This document shows, in pieces, positions 53,942 to 62,324 of a DNA stretch of 64,000 nucleotides. The position numbers and the translations under genes are program-made. Under the pieces are notes generated by a model. It made no database searches, was not told the origin of the DNA, and was given only the letters and a program-made list of their open reading frames with translations. This DNA comes from JANXVY01 sp034408685 (lineage in GTDB: Bacteria; Pseudomonadota; Alphaproteobacteria; Rhizobiales; Hyphomicrobiaceae): contig JAWXCP010000059.1 of the NCBI GenBank assembly GCA_034408685.1, forward strand, positions 1 to 64,000, read 5' to 3'. Position 1 is the first letter of the stretch. Every line of letters begins with the position of its first letter.

Positions 53942-54853
53942 TCACTGCGACGTAATGGCAGCCCGCGCCTTTGGCTTTTGCATCTCGGCCGCAGCAGCCT
54001 TTACCGCCGATTGCACCTTTTCGAATGCGCGGACCTCGATCTGGCGAATACGTTCGCGGCTGACGTCGAACACCGCCGACAGTTCCTCGAGCGTCGCTGG
54101 CTCCTCGGCCAAGCGCCGCGCCTCGAAGATGCGCCGCTCCCGGTCGTTCAGCACGCCAAGGGCGCTGCTCAGCATGTCTTTGCGCTGGAGCCGCTCTTCA
54201 TTGTCGAGCAGCAATTCTTCCTGCCCCGGCGTGTCGTCGACCAGCCAATCTTGCCATTCGCCACCCTCGACATCGGCCCGGATCGGCGCATTGAGCGATG
54301 CGTCGCCTGAGAGACGTCGGTTCATCGAGATGACGTCGTCTTCGGGGACACCCAGCTTGGTCGCGATGGCTTTAACGTGCTCGGGCTTGAGGTCACCCTC
54401 TTCCAGCGCCTGCATTTGCGCCTTGGTGCGCCGCAAGTTGAAGAACAATTTCTTTTGGGCCGCCGTGGTGCCCATTTTCACGAGGCTCCAAGAACGGAGG
54501 ATGTACTCTTGGATCGACGCTCGAATCCACCACATGGCGTAGGTAGAGAGCCGGAACCCTTTATCTGGCTCGAAGCGCTTCACGGCCTGCATCAAGCCGA
54601 CGTTGCCTTCAGAAATAATCTCCGAAACGGGCAGCCCATATCCGCGATAGCCCATGGCTATTCTGGCGACGAGCCGGAGATGCGACGTAACCAGTCGCTC
54701 GGCCGAATCGGTATCGCCCTTATCCTGCCAGCGCTTGGCCAGCATGAATTCCTCGGACGGCTCCAGGATCGGGAACTTCCGGATCTCCTGAAGATACCGC
54801 GCCAGCCCCATCGATCCATCGGCGATGGCGGGTACAGACGTCTTAATGGCCAT
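53942..54853 (-). CDS. rpoH: RNA polymerase sigma-32 factor RpoH
   Basis: RpoH directs transcription of heat-shock genes. The 303-residue protein has sigma-70 region 2 (ISEGNVGLMQAVKRFEPDKG; RLSTYAMWWIRASIQEYI), the RpoH box QKKLFFNLR (residues 133-141), region 3 and region 4 (LNDRERRIFEARRLAEEPAT; VSRERIRQIEVRAFEKVQ). In most Alphaproteobacteria an rluD-type gene lies just upstream; here a plus-strand membrane-protein gene lies in between. Confidence 0.96.
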   Translation of the reverse strand: MAIKTSVPAIADGSMGLARYLQEIRKFPILEPSEEFMLAKRWQDKGDTDSAERLVTSHLRLVARIAMGYRGYGLPVSEIISEGNVGLMQAVKRFEPDKGFRLSTYAMWWIRASIQEYILRSWSLVKMGTTAAQKKLFFNLRRTKAQMQALEEGDLKPEHVKAIATKLGVPEDDVISMNRRLSGDASLNAPIRADVEGGEWQDWLVDDTPGQEELLLDNEERLQRKDMLSSALGVLNDRERRIFEARRLAEEPATLEELSAVFDVSRERIRQIEVRAFEKVQSAVKAAAAEMQKPKARAAITSQ

Positions 54854-55196
54854 AAACCCTGCTCCCTTCGACCGGCAGTGGAATGTGAACCGCCCGGCTC
54901 GTGCGGTAGTTCGGTATTTTAGAACTTACAGTCAAGGGCGGAGAATGCACGTTACAATTGTTTCAGATTCATGCAGATCGTGAGGCTCTACCGGTCGTCT
55001 GCGGCGAAGTCGTGTCACAAGACACCTTACCAACCAGCGAATTTCGTCGGCTGTCACATGACCATGCAGATGTTTGCTCAAAGGTAACAATACTTGATCA
55101 ATCGAAACGTTCCCGTTTGCTGCGCAACATTGTGTTGAGCCTTTTCCGCTTATGTCGACGGGAAACGGTTATCGTGCGTCAACCAATTGATAATTC
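54854..55196. other. 343-bp intergenic region upstream of rpoH
   Basis: The divergent promoters of rpoH and the membrane-protein gene must lie here. No coding sequence is supported. I did not find a hairpin resembling a known rpoH thermosensor covering the start codon. Confidence 0.45.
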
Positions 55197-56066
55197 ATGT
55201 TGGAATTAAAGCTCCACACGCTGCTGGTTGTTGCCCACCTGATTGGTCTCGCGCTTGGCGCGGGCGGGGCCTTCGTGACCGACATATTTGTCACGCGCTA
55301 TGCGATCTTCGGTCGAATTGATGCCCGAACGCCCGACGTTGTCGCGTTTCTCGGCAACATCGTAGCCGTCGGCCTCGTCATCCTATGGTTGACGGGCTTG
55401 GCACTGATGGCCGAAGCGATGATCTTGAAACCGCTCTTTTATACCAACCAGAAGTTCTGGGCAAAATTCGCCATCGTAATCCTGCTGACGATCAACGGGA
55501 TAAGCATTCACAATCGCATCATGCCGATCTTGAAAGCGCAAGTCGGCCGCAAGCTGTTCGACGGGCTGCCCGTCTCAACCAAGATCGCGCTCTGCGCAAC
55601 TGGAGCATTATCGTTCGTATCTTGGATGTTCCCGATCTTGCTCGGGTCCGCCAAGGAACTGAGCTATGTTGCCTCGTTCGCCGAATTGATGGCGCTGTAT
55701 TTGGTCGCGTTCCTCGCGCTAACAGCGCTGGCCGCTGGATTTGCGATCAAAATTCTCCCGCAGGTCGCAGATGCACGCCGGATAGTTCAACTACCGCGGA
55801 CCGCAGCATCGCGTACCGCCACCGTCATTGCGCTGCGAAGCCGACGGCCATCAAGCTCGGAAATCGACGACACCGCCGCCTTCCTCGCCGACACGTTACG
55901 CCAAGCCCGGAAGCTGGCCGCCGATTGGGCCTCGCCAACGGCAGTCAACCAAACAACCAGCTATGTGTCGCGGCGACACCCGCGCATCCAAAGCGAGGCG
56001 AGGTCGGGCACACCCACCCCGCGAACCCGCAGTCTCGCATCACATCGCCGGTTGGCGACCGCATGA
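55197..56066 (+). CDS. Integral membrane protein of unknown function
   Basis: The 289-residue protein has about five membrane segments in its first ~190 residues (LLVVAHLIGLALGAGGAFVT; VVAFLGNIVAVGLVILWLTG; FAIVILLTINGIS; IALCATGALSFVSWMFPIL; MALYLVAFLALTALAAGFAI) and a ~100-residue basic, Ser/Thr-rich cytoplasmic tail. An in-membrane histidine near the start (VVAHLIG) and a conserved-looking HNRIMPILK loop are visible. I do not recognise the family. It sits between rpoH and the rluD-type gene on the opposite strand. Confidence 0.75.
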   Translation: MLELKLHTLLVVAHLIGLALGAGGAFVTDIFVTRYAIFGRIDARTPDVVAFLGNIVAVGLVILWLTGLALMAEAMILKPLFYTNQKFWAKFAIVILLTINGISIHNRIMPILKAQVGRKLFDGLPVSTKIALCATGALSFVSWMFPILLGSAKELSYVASFAELMALYLVAFLALTALAAGFAIKILPQVADARRIVQLPRTAASRTATVIALRSRRPSSSEIDDTAAFLADTLRQARKLAADWASPTAVNQTTSYVSRRHPRIQSEARSGTPTPRTRSLASHRRLATA

Positions 56067-56115
56067 CCAGAGCCGTCGTCGGCTGAGCAACGAATGGCTG
56101 CGTTCCGTCGGCTTT

Positions 56116-56215
56116 AGAGTGCTTCTGGAAAAGTGGGAACCGGTTTTTCCGAAAAGAAGCACGACAAACCAATAAGTTAGAGTCCTTCCGCGATTCCATT
56201 TAAAGCGGAAGGCCT
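56116..56215. repeat. ~100-bp two-hairpin intergenic repeat, copy 2
   Basis: Near-identical to 9336-9434, same orientation. It lies in the gap between the convergent ends of the membrane-protein gene and the RluD-type gene, and its right end abuts the latter's stop codon at 56217. Both dyads (GTGCTTC/GAAGCAC and CCTTCCGC/GCGGAAGG) are intact. Confidence 0.9.
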
Positions 56216-56216
56216 G

Positions 56217-57665
56217 CTAGACCTCCCGCACTGTAGCCTTGCGCCGGCTGGTCGTCTGAGATTTACCACCACCGGCCGACGTGACGGACGTTCGAGTTAC
56301 AGTCTTTGATTTGGTGCCTTTACGCGGTTTCATCGGCTCGGTCTTTGGTCGCGCACCACGCAGGCAATCCGCAAGCTCCGCCATATCCGGCGGCATCGGG
56401 CTCTCGAAACGCATCGGCTCTCGAGAGATCGGGTGCTCGAAACCTAACACCGCAGCGTGCAGCGCCTGCCGACCGAGGTTCGTCAGAGCGGCCACTTGCG
56501 CACCATCGAGCCGCCTCTCGCTCGATTTGAACCCGGCCCCGTAAACCGGGTCGCCGAGCACCGGGTGCCCAATATGGGCCATGTGCACACGGATCTGGTG
56601 CGTACGGCCGGTTTCGAGGGAGACGCGCACGAGGCTCGCCAGTGGCACGACGGGCCGCACCGCGCCGCGGCCATGGTCACGCGGGGCATCACGTAAAGCC
56701 TCACGCGAAAATAACTCTTCGATCCGCCAATGGGTGATCGCCTCGCGCGGCGCCCGCGCCCGGCCAAGGCGCGATGCATCACCACCCGATGTATCGCCAG
56801 CCGATAAATCGCCAGTATCGCCATCGTCGTCGCCATCGGCCGCAGGACCCTCGCCGAACTCGTCATCGACATCTTCGATCCAAGCGCCGCCCTTGCCGAT
56901 GCGCGACCGGCTGCCTTTCGGCACGACCTGCATCCGCGTCCGGTTGGTGGTGTTTCGGGCCAATGGCGCGTCGATGGTGCCCATCACGGCGGGCAGCGCG
57001 CCCCACACGATGGCGACGTATTCCCGCTCGAGCTTCCCGTCGCGGCCATGGGCAGCAAACTGACGCGCCAGACCGGCGTGCGCCGCATCCGATTTGGCAA
57101 CGACGATCAGCCCGGTCGTGTCTTTGTCGAGACGGTGGACGATGCCCGGCCGTTTGACGCCGCCGATGCCCGACAGGCTGTCGCCACAATGGGCAATCAG
57201 CGCATTGACCAACGTGCCGCCGCCATGCCCCGCCGAGGGATGGACCACCAGACCAGCCGGCTTGTTGATCACGATCACGGCGTCGTCTTCATAGACGACC
57301 GTCAATGGAATTGCTTCGCCCGCAGGCGCGGCCGCTTCGGGTGGCGGGACAAGCACGGTGATCAGGTCACCGGCTTTGAGCTTTTGGCCGGCATCACGGA
57401 CGTCCGTGCCATTGATCGTCGTCTGACCGGCCACGATCAACCCCTGAACCCGTGAACGGCTGAGTTCGGGCACGACACTGGCCAGATAGCGGTCGATGCG
57501 CTCGCCATTGCGCGCTGGCTCTACTGTGAAGCTGCGCGGCTCGCCGGGAACGTCCACCGGAACGACGGCTGCGTCTGTGCTGATGGGAAGTGTCGGGACG
57601 GGTTGCATGTCAGCCATCGCCGGGCCGCTCCCGGATTTCGTTTTTTGTCTGGTCGCTTGAGCCAT
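56217..57665 (-). CDS. rluD: RluA-family 23S rRNA pseudouridine synthase (RluD-like)
   Basis: The 482-residue protein has an S4 RNA-binding domain (GERIDRYLASVVPELSRSRV, IVAGQTTINGTDVRDAGQKL) and an RluA-type catalytic domain (VINKPAGLVVHPSAGHGGGT; GIVHRLDKDTTGLIVVAKSD with catalytic Asp at about 180; LETGRTHQIRVHMAHIGHPV). RluD modifies helix 69 of 23S rRNA. Between about residues 262 and 318 there is a non-conserved acidic, repetitive insert (GDDDGDTGDLSAGDTSGGDA), and a basic tail of ~45 residues (RPKTEPMKPRKGTKSKTVTR) follows. The length far exceeds the ~325 usual residues. Confidence 0.93.
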   Translation of the reverse strand: MAQATRQKTKSGSGPAMADMQPVPTLPISTDAAVVPVDVPGEPRSFTVEPARNGERIDRYLASVVPELSRSRVQGLIVAGQTTINGTDVRDAGQKLKAGDLITVLVPPPEAAAPAGEAIPLTVVYEDDAVIVINKPAGLVVHPSAGHGGGTLVNALIAHCGDSLSGIGGVKRPGIVHRLDKDTTGLIVVAKSDAAHAGLARQFAAHGRDGKLEREYVAIVWGALPAVMGTIDAPLARNTTNRTRMQVVPKGSRSRIGKGGAWIEDVDDEFGEGPAADGDDDGDTGDLSAGDTSGGDASRLGRARAPREAITHWRIEELFSREALRDAPRDHGRGAVRPVVPLASLVRVSLETGRTHQIRVHMAHIGHPVLGDPVYGAGFKSSERRLDGAQVAALTNLGRQALHAAVLGFEHPISREPMRFESPMPPDMAELADCLRGARPKTEPMKPRKGTKSKTVTRTSVTSAGGGKSQTTSRRKATVREV

Positions 57666-57750
57666 GGGTGCACTATGTGTGAGGCCGAACGGCGTAAGCT
57701 ATCACATCGCGGGCGACCCAGCACGGAAGGCGGCCGCGAAGGCCAAATCA

Positions 57751-58341
57751 ATGAGCTTCGACACGAAATCCGGTAGCGCAGCGAGGCCGACCCAGGCCGA
57801 GCCGATGCAAACCTCGCCGACACAAGCCACGCCAGCAACGGAAACAGGCTTATCCGAAGCGCCGGTCTCCACGCGCGAGACGGACCGACACCACGTCGAC
57901 GACGAAGCGCCCTTATTCGAGCTGTTCAAACCGCGCCCCGACGACCCCAAGAGCATTCGCAACCTGCGGTTCGCTGTGATGGCGATGGGCGTCATCCTGA
58001 TTGTTCTGTTCATCACGGTCATCGCTCGCGTCGGCTATCTGATGATGCGCAACTCGCCCGGTGACGCGCGCGAATTGCAAAGCGTGGTCGCGCGGGGCGC
58101 CGTGTCCAGCCCCACACTGCCGTCCGCCGATGCGTCGTCGCCCATTGCGGCTCGCGCTACGCGCCTTGTTGCCGATGTCAAAGTGCTGCTGCCGCCATCG
58201 TCGCGAGTTCGAAGCCACATGCTGTCGGGCAACCGGCTATCGGTGCAATACGAGGCGGCGGCCGGCGACGGCATCATGATCATAGACCTCGAAACAGGTC
58301 AGGCGTTGAGCCACGTCCGCCTGCCGCCGTCACCTAACTGA
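57751..58341 (+). CDS. Single-pass membrane protein (DUF6476-like)
   Basis: The 196-residue protein has a Thr/Pro/Gln-rich N-terminal region, one membrane segment (RFAVMAMGVILIVLFITVIA) and a periplasmic domain ending with GDGIMIIDLETGQALSHVRL. It resembles the DUF6476 family usually found next to the rluD gene in Alphaproteobacteria (assignment from memory, moderate confidence). The ATG at 57751 is preferred to one at 57664 that overlaps the rluD start codon. No function known. Confidence 0.72.
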   Translation: MSFDTKSGSAARPTQAEPMQTSPTQATPATETGLSEAPVSTRETDRHHVDDEAPLFELFKPRPDDPKSIRNLRFAVMAMGVILIVLFITVIARVGYLMMRNSPGDARELQSVVARGAVSSPTLPSADASSPIAARATRLVADVKVLLPPSSRVRSHMLSGNRLSVQYEAAAGDGIMIIDLETGQALSHVRLPPSPN

Positions 58342-58494
58342 CCTGACCGAGATGGCGTCGCTGTTTCGCCACCAGCGCCAATTGCTCAATCAACGCACAG
58401 TCGCTAAAACGCAATCGGAACGAGACCTTGCGGCGCTCATGCGAATGCCAGGGTTAACGGGGCGGATACGCGTTTGCGTCACAGGGGAATTACG

Positions 58495-60021
58495 ATGGCA
58501 GGCAATATACTTGAAGCTGTACAGGGGTTTGCAACTCCTGCGATGATCGCGGCGGCGACCGCGACATTGGGTTTGAACGAGAAGCAAGCCTCCGGCGCTC
58601 TTGGGGCGGCTGTGACCTCGATCTTCGGAGCGGCGTTGCAAAAGAGCAACGATGCCAGCGCGATGACCCAAATTGCCAGCCTTGCTAGCGGCGTCATGCC
58701 CGACGCTGGCATGTTCTCCAACATCGCCGGAATGTTGAACGGTGGCGTGCCATCATCGCCGCTTCAAATTCTCGGAAACCGATTTTTGGGCCAAGTCTTT
58801 GGCGGCAATCAGGCCGGCGCGATTGCGGCGCTGGCGACAGCAAGCGGGATCAGCGGAAAGGCCGCATCCAGCCTGATGACATTGGCCGCACCGATGGCGC
58901 TCGCCGCCATTCGCTCGAAATTGGGGCCAGCTCCAACAGCTGCCAGCGTCGCGAGCCTGCTCAATCAGGATCGCAACTTGATCGCACAAGCCATGCCATC
59001 CGCCCTGCGGACGGTGTATGGTCTGACCACTGCCGCGCCGGTCGCCACTGCCGCCCAGACATCCGGCCCGACATCCGCCGCGACAGCCAACCCGGCACCT
59101 GCTGCCTCCGCGCCGCCGACCCCACTGATTGCGCCCGCAGCCGCTGCAGCACCGATTGTTGCAACAGCTGCCTCAACGGCACGAGCAGCCGTCGCCCACA
59201 CCGCCTCAGGCCATGCCAGCGCCCCAGCGGCGGCAGCCGCACCGGTCGCTGTTGCTGAGAAGGCGGCGACTGCGGTCATCGCTGCGCCGGTCGTGGCCGC
59301 TCCCGTCGCCATGTCCGCCGCCGCTCCCGAGCCAGCCAGTTCAGGGATATTCCCCTCTCTGACGATCATGCTCCTGCTCGGGCTCGGGCTGATGGCTCTA
59401 GGTTTGTTGTGGAAGTTGTCCGGCGTGGACGGCAGCAGCGCTGCGATGACGGCCAAACCGGCAGCAACGGCGACTGCGGACCCAACTCAGGCCGCCAAGC
59501 CCGGGGCGGTAACAACGGCTGCCAAACAACCGGCTGGCCCGACCCCGATGGTCGGCACGCCATCCGGCTCGGGCCTCAAATATACCTTGCCGAACAACAC
59601 CGTGATCGAAGTCGGCAAAAACGGCGTCGAGCAGAAACTGATCGCATTCATCACATCGGCGTCGTCCATCGACAAAAACATCTGGTTCGACTTTGACCGC
59701 CTCAGCTTCGAGACCGGTTCGAGCGATGTCACTGCGGCTTCGCGTAGCCAGATCGAAGCCTTGTCGGCGATCCTCAAGGCCTATCCAGCAACCAAGGTCA
59801 AGATTGGCGGCTACACCGACAACCAAGGCGACGCTCAGGCCAACTTGAAACTGTCGGATAGCCGCGCAAAGCGCGTGGCCGAAGAACTCGTAAAATCGGG
59901 TATCACCGCCGACCGCGTCGAGGCCGAGGGCTACGGCGAACAACACGCAGTTGGCGATAACGCCACACCAGAGGGCCGTGCCAAAAATCGTCGCACGGCG
60001 CTCAGCGTCCGCGCCAAATAA
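58495..60021 (+). CDS. DUF937-OmpA fusion protein
   Basis: The 508-residue protein begins with a DUF937 (YidB-like) region without a signal peptide (EAVQGFATPAMIAAATATLG; GALGAAVTSIFGAALQKSN; LGQVFGGNQAGAIAALATAS), then a ~110-residue Ala/Pro-rich linker, a membrane segment at about 283-307 (IFPSLTIMLLLGLGLMALGL), and a C-terminal OmpA peptidoglycan-binding domain (IWFDFDRLSFETGSSDVTAA; VKIGGYTDNQGDAQANLKLS; DRVEAEGYGEQHAVGDNATP; GRAKNRRTALSV). Topology suggests a cytoplasmic DUF937 part and a periplasmic, wall-anchored OmpA part. AGGGGAA precedes the ATG. Confidence 0.9.
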   Translation: MAGNILEAVQGFATPAMIAAATATLGLNEKQASGALGAAVTSIFGAALQKSNDASAMTQIASLASGVMPDAGMFSNIAGMLNGGVPSSPLQILGNRFLGQVFGGNQAGAIAALATASGISGKAASSLMTLAAPMALAAIRSKLGPAPTAASVASLLNQDRNLIAQAMPSALRTVYGLTTAAPVATAAQTSGPTSAATANPAPAASAPPTPLIAPAAAAAPIVATAASTARAAVAHTASGHASAPAAAAAPVAVAEKAATAVIAAPVVAAPVAMSAAAPEPASSGIFPSLTIMLLLGLGLMALGLLWKLSGVDGSSAAMTAKPAATATADPTQAAKPGAVTTAAKQPAGPTPMVGTPSGSGLKYTLPNNTVIEVGKNGVEQKLIAFITSASSIDKNIWFDFDRLSFETGSSDVTAASRSQIEALSAILKAYPATKVKIGGYTDNQGDAQANLKLSDSRAKRVAEELVKSGITADRVEAEGYGEQHAVGDNATPEGRAKNRRTALSVRAK

Positions 60022-60086
60022 GTAAGTGAGGACGTTAGTAAGTCCAGCAAGCGCAGCCAAAAATCGCCTCGATATGACAGAGAATA

Positions 60087-60121
60087 CGGGCTGGTCGGCT
60101 GCGACCAGCCCGCTTCGTTTT
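60087..60121 (+). terminator. Intrinsic terminator of the DUF937-OmpA gene
   Basis: A 10-bp perfect stem CGGGCTGGTC (60087-60096) / GACCAGCCCG (60103-60112) with a 6-base loop, followed by CTTCGTTTT, 66 bp beyond the stop codon. Confidence 0.9.
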
Positions 60122-60231
60122 GCCAGCCGAAGCATTCGCCGGTGCCGCCGATTTGGCGATACACGGATCCGTCATGCGAATCGCTTAAGGTTGTGTTGAG
60201 GAGTAATCCTTGGCAGCCTAACGGCCGTCGG

Positions 60232-60260
60232 TTGACGCGTTTTAGTGCGTGCGTCTAGAG
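60232..60260 (+). promoter_or_regulatory. Probable sigma-70 promoter
   Basis: TTGACG (60232-60237), a 17-bp spacer and CTAGAG (60255-60260) fit the alphaproteobacterial housekeeping consensus (TTGAC / CTATAT-like). Predicted transcription start near 60267. No credible coding sequence follows, only the structured region ending in the terminator at 60806-60839. Confidence 0.65.
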
Positions 60261-60265
60261 CGCTA

Positions 60266-60840
60266 GGGCAGACTTTGTCCTGTCTCACCACCCGCGGAGC
60301 GACCCTCCGCCGACCCGACGGACTGCGGCAGACCTGGACCGGGCTGCCACGGGAAACCGTCCCGTTCGATCCGGGTGCTTATCCTTCCGGTCTTCTCCCG
60401 CCAGTCTCGACATCGGCTCAAACCGGCAACGCCATCGCGGCGCACCGTCATGGTGCGCTTCGTGGGGAAAACCCGCGCGACCGAGGTCTGGGAATGGCTG
60501 CCATGACAAATGGAGTGGCCTATGACGATGCACAATCATCTCGGGGGCGTCGCGTTGTTGGGCAACAATGGACAACGTGTGTGGGCATTCGGGTTTCGCG
60601 TGGTGACAACTCCAGCGTGGCTGTCGAGACTGCTCTTACTGATCAAACCACTAGCCCCTCCAAGTAGATGCTGACGGGGCACCTGGGCCGGACCCGCTGA
60701 GACCGAGGGAAACGAAGCGTGGATGACGCTTCGCAAGGGACGAAAGCCTCGATCGCCCGTTGGCGTACGATCCTGGCATCTCACCGCGCCTGGCCCCAGA
60801 ACACGAAAGCCGGCAGCTCTCGCGAGCGCCGGCTTTTTTG
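60266..60840 (+). ncRNA. Candidate ~570-nt structured non-coding RNA
   Basis: Between a sigma-70-like promoter and a strong intrinsic terminator there is no coding sequence with natural composition, but many self-complementary stretches: GCGGAG/CTCCGC (60296-60312), GGCAG/CTGCC (60326-60348), ACGG-GAAA-CCGT (60349-60360, a GNRA tetraloop), GCGCACC/GGTGCGC (60440-60458), TTGTT/AACAA (about 60555-60568) and GAAGCGT/ACGCTTC (about 60713-60731). I compared it by eye with RNase P RNA, tmRNA, SRP RNA and common riboswitches and found no match. Short open frames exist (18 codons at 60450, 50 codons at 60522 with GGAGTGG upstream), so small peptides cannot be excluded. Confidence 0.5.
60806..60839 (+). 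terminator. Strong intrinsic terminator
   Basis: AAAGCCGGC pairs with GCCGGCTTT around an inner GCTC-TCGC-GAGC helix, followed by a T-run. It lies ~140 bp upstream of the M15-type peptidase gene and so ends a transcript coming from the left, not from that gene. Confidence 0.93.
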
Positions 60841-60973
60841 TTTCGACCTGTCCGTGAACGCAATGCCGACGGGCCGTTCGCGATCGCGTTAACCATAACC
60901 ATTATTTTGGGGTTGTCACGACAACCGGACCTCGTCTCTGTACGCGCTGCAGCGCAACACGGAGAAAAACGTA

Positions 60974-61426
60974 GTGATGCATATCGGACAAATTCGACGT
61001 CTGCCGAACTTGGCGATCCTGGTTTTGGCATTCGCCGCGACCGCTCTAACTGCAGCCCCGGCTTCGGCCTCACGAGGGGCATCAATGGAAACCGACTGTC
61101 TCCCCGGCAGCTTGAGATCAACCCTGCAGAAGGTCCGCGCAAAATTCGGGCCGATTGTCATCCTGTCGACCCATCGGCCAGGCGCACGCATCGCTGGTTC
61201 CGGCCGCCAAAGCCTCCATGCCTCGTGCCGTGCGGTCGACTTCAAACCAACGCGCAATCACGCGGGCGTGGTTGCTTGGCTGAAAGCCAACCACGGCGGC
61301 GGCGTTGGTACGTACAGTGGCTCGATGAGCCACATCCACATCGACAACGGCGCACACGTCCGGTTCCACCGAGGCGGCGGCGGTCGCAGCTACGCGAGCA
61401 AGCGGACAACGCGCAGCAAAGCCTGA
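60974..61426 (+). CDS. Exported M15-type (YcbK-like) zinc peptidase
   Basis: The 150-residue protein has a signal peptide (LAILVLAFAATALTAAPASA) and the metal-binding pattern of M15 D,D-carboxypeptidase-like proteins: SLHASCRAVDF (H-x6-D) and SHIHIDNG, with ILSTHRPGARI ahead. It probably cuts or trims peptidoglycan peptides in the periplasm. GGAG lies 9 bp upstream of the GTG at 60974; an ATG at 60977 is an equal alternative. A basic Gly/Ser/Arg tail ends the protein. Confidence 0.87.
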   Translation: MMHIGQIRRLPNLAILVLAFAATALTAAPASASRGASMETDCLPGSLRSTLQKVRAKFGPIVILSTHRPGARIAGSGRQSLHASCRAVDFKPTRNHAGVVAWLKANHGGGVGTYSGSMSHIHIDNGAHVRFHRGGGGRSYASKRTTRSKA

Positions 61427-61444
61427 CAGCTTAAACGCTGACAC

Positions 61445-61477
61445 AAAAAAGCCGACGCTCGCAAAAGCGTCGGCTGA
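61445..61477 (-). terminator. Intrinsic terminator of the dsbA-like gene
   Basis: Stem GCCGACGCT / AGCGTCGGC with a short CGCAAA loop; the A-run at 61445-61450 is the U-tract on the minus strand. It lies 28 bp past the DsbA-like stop codon and may also serve the convergent peptidase gene. Confidence 0.92.
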
Positions 61478-61504
61478 TGACCGTCAAAGGCCCCCGCAAT
61501 TCCG

Positions 61505-62308
61505 TCAGCAGAATTTACAGCCCGACTTGCGCATATCCGCGACCCCTTCAGCCAGCATGGCCTGAAGATCAGCTGGTGCGCCTGAGATCGAGCGATCACC
61601 AACCATGAAATGCGGTGTCCCGTTGACGCCCATTTTGGACGCAAGTTGGCGAACGGCGTCAAGCTCAGCCTTGACGACAGGCCCTTCAGCGTCGGCCTTG
61701 AGCTTTGCCATGTCGAGGCCCAGTTTTTCAGCGATCGCGAGGGCAGATGCGCCAGTCGCCCGGGCTTTGCTTTCGAGCAAAGCGGAATGGACTTCCCAGT
61801 ATTTGTTCTGCAGCTTGGCGCCGAGAGCGATCTTGGCAGCATCGACGCTGTCTGCCGACAGGATCGGCAGTTCTTTCAGCACGACGCGCACGCGGTTGTC
61901 CGCCTTGATGAGTGCCTGGAGATCGACGAAGCTCTTTTTGCAGTATCCGCAATTGTAGTCGAAGAACTCGGTCACGGTGATATCGCCGTCCTTGTTCCCC
62001 GCAACAGGAGCCTCAGGGCGGCGGTACAGGTCCTTGGCATTTTCGCTCAGAGCGGTCTTGAACTTTTCGGCCTGCTGCTTTTCCATCTTCGCTTCGAGTG
62101 CCGTTTGCACCTCCAAGAACAACTCCGGGTTGTCCAGCAGATACTCGCGCACGATCTTCTCGATGGCGGCCTTGTCGGTAGAGGCCACGCCTTGCGCCTG
62201 CGCTGTCGTGACCGGTTTCGTCACGTAAGACGGACCAACCAACGCGGTTGCGGCAATGGCGAGTGCAACGGCGGCGGCAGCAGTCGTGACGAAAGTCTTC
62301 GCGTTCAT
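61505..62308 (-). CDS. DsbA-family thiol-disulfide oxidoreductase
   Basis: The 267-residue exported protein has a signal segment (TAAAAVALAIAATALVGPSY), a helical N-terminal region typical of DsbA-like Com1/ScsC-type proteins (IEKIVREYLLDNPELFLEVQ; LEAKMEKQQAEKFKTALSEN) and a thioredoxin fold with the CGYC active site (Cys120-Cys123, in FFDYNCGYCKKSFVDLQ) and cis-Pro in GVNGTPHFMVGD. It would oxidise or isomerise disulfides of envelope proteins. Two extra cysteines end the protein (KSGCKFC). It follows the M48 protease gene by 16 bp. Confidence 0.93.
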   Translation of the reverse strand: MNAKTFVTTAAAAVALAIAATALVGPSYVTKPVTTAQAQGVASTDKAAIEKIVREYLLDNPELFLEVQTALEAKMEKQQAEKFKTALSENAKDLYRRPEAPVAGNKDGDITVTEFFDYNCGYCKKSFVDLQALIKADNRVRVVLKELPILSADSVDAAKIALGAKLQNKYWEVHSALLESKARATGASALAIAEKLGLDMAKLKADAEGPVVKAELDAVRQLASKMGVNGTPHFMVGDRSISGAPADLQAMLAEGVADMRKSGCKFC

Positions 62309-62324
62309 GGTGGCTCCTAGCCGG

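Noticed and set aside
60355..60380. T-arm-like CCCGTTCGATCCGGG suggesting a tRNA or permuted tmRNA
   Set aside because: No matching acceptor stem, D-arm or anticodon arm could be built around it, no CCA follows, and no tmRNA tag codons (AND-type) are present nearby.
60245..60667. 140-residue plus-strand frame in the candidate RNA region
   Set aside because: Its GTG start overlaps the predicted promoter, residue composition looks random, and there is no recognisable domain.
60680..60740. Possible TPP riboswitch (CGGGGCACC ... CCGCTGAGACC ... CGCAAGGGA)
   Set aside because: The CTGAGA-type motif fits, but the second conserved half (GAACCTGAT ... TAATGCC) is absent and the following gene is not a thiamine gene.
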